NCBI RefSeq assembly: GCF_028736155.1
Contig: NZ_CP117879.1
Span: 1,116,001 to 1,180,000, forward strand
Reading direction: 5' to 3'
From: Flavobacterium sp. KACC 22763
GTDB taxonomy: Bacteria; Bacteroidota; Bacteroidia; Flavobacteriales; Flavobacteriaceae
DNA: 64,000 nt
A program made the position numbers and the translations under genes. Of the stretch, positions 63,990-64,000 are shown one piece after another. Numbering within the stretch: position 1 is the first letter of the stretch; each line of letters begins with the position of its first letter. The notes under the pieces are model-generated. The model searched no databases. It was not told the origin of the DNA and saw only the letters and a program-made list of their open reading frames with translations.

Positions 63990-64000
63990 TATTTTTTTTT

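Overview
The window reads as chromosome from a Flavobacterium-like member of the Bacteroidota. It is AT-rich, and several candidate promoters fit the Bacteroidota pattern (TTG, a 16-19 nt spacer, then TAnnTTTG). It carries a flavobacterial-type dispersed inverted-repeat element at 52145-52287, and the gene content (TonB receptor, DUF2490-like and DUF4255 proteins, AraC regulators) is typical of that group. All identifications come from reading motifs and translations; no database search was run.

Left part (1-12.3 kb). A small minus-strand spike/effector module comes first: a LysM protein, a DUF4280 PAAR-like protein, a DUF2235 (Tle1-type) alpha/beta hydrolase and a small membrane protein. It is followed by a P-type cation ATPase, an APC-family amino-acid permease, a DUF1801/YdeI-like protein, a cytidylyltransferase-like protein, a 37-unit heptanucleotide array, a secreted CBM6-like protein and an unknown membrane protein.

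Centre (12.3-40.7 kb). A 28-kb, 20-gene, single-direction (minus) operon encodes an extracellular contractile injection system (eCIS, the Afp/PVC/AlgoCIS class). In order of transcription it has a DUF4255 cap protein, an unknown conserved-position gene, one enlarged sheath protein, two tube proteins, a DUF5908 protein, a LysM hub protein, a VgrG-like spike, a PAAR tip, a gp25 baseplate protein, two large baseplate-wedge proteins, a PKD-domain protein, a CIS tape-measure protein and a 60-aa protein. Two DUF4157 (eCIS_core) cargo proteins follow, one ending in a nuclease-like domain, then a putative SUKH-like immunity protein, a PG-binding/CHAP hydrolase and the AAA+ ATPase. The cargo and a candidate immunity gene sit inside the structural operon. 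This is the most interesting system in the window.

Right-centre (41-52.1 kb). A complete plus-strand urease operon runs ureA-ureB-ureC, an outer-membrane barrel, ureE-ureF-ureG-ureD, a NicO/UreH-type metal permease, a UT-family urea transporter, a TonB-dependent receptor and a DUF2490-like barrel. It appears to hold enzyme, metallochaperones and transport across both membranes. A strong hairpin separates ureABC from the accessory genes.

Right end (52.1-64 kb). This holds a MITE-like inverted-repeat element, a triple RidA fusion, two AraC regulators, a Tat-exported amidohydrolase with an ankyrin-repeat protein, and a two-gene membrane/secreted cassette lying between imperfect 37-nt direct repeats. 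Last is a minus-strand group of an NAD(P)-binding reductase and two dienelactone-hydrolase-like paralogues downstream of a third AraC regulator, whose start may lie outside the window.
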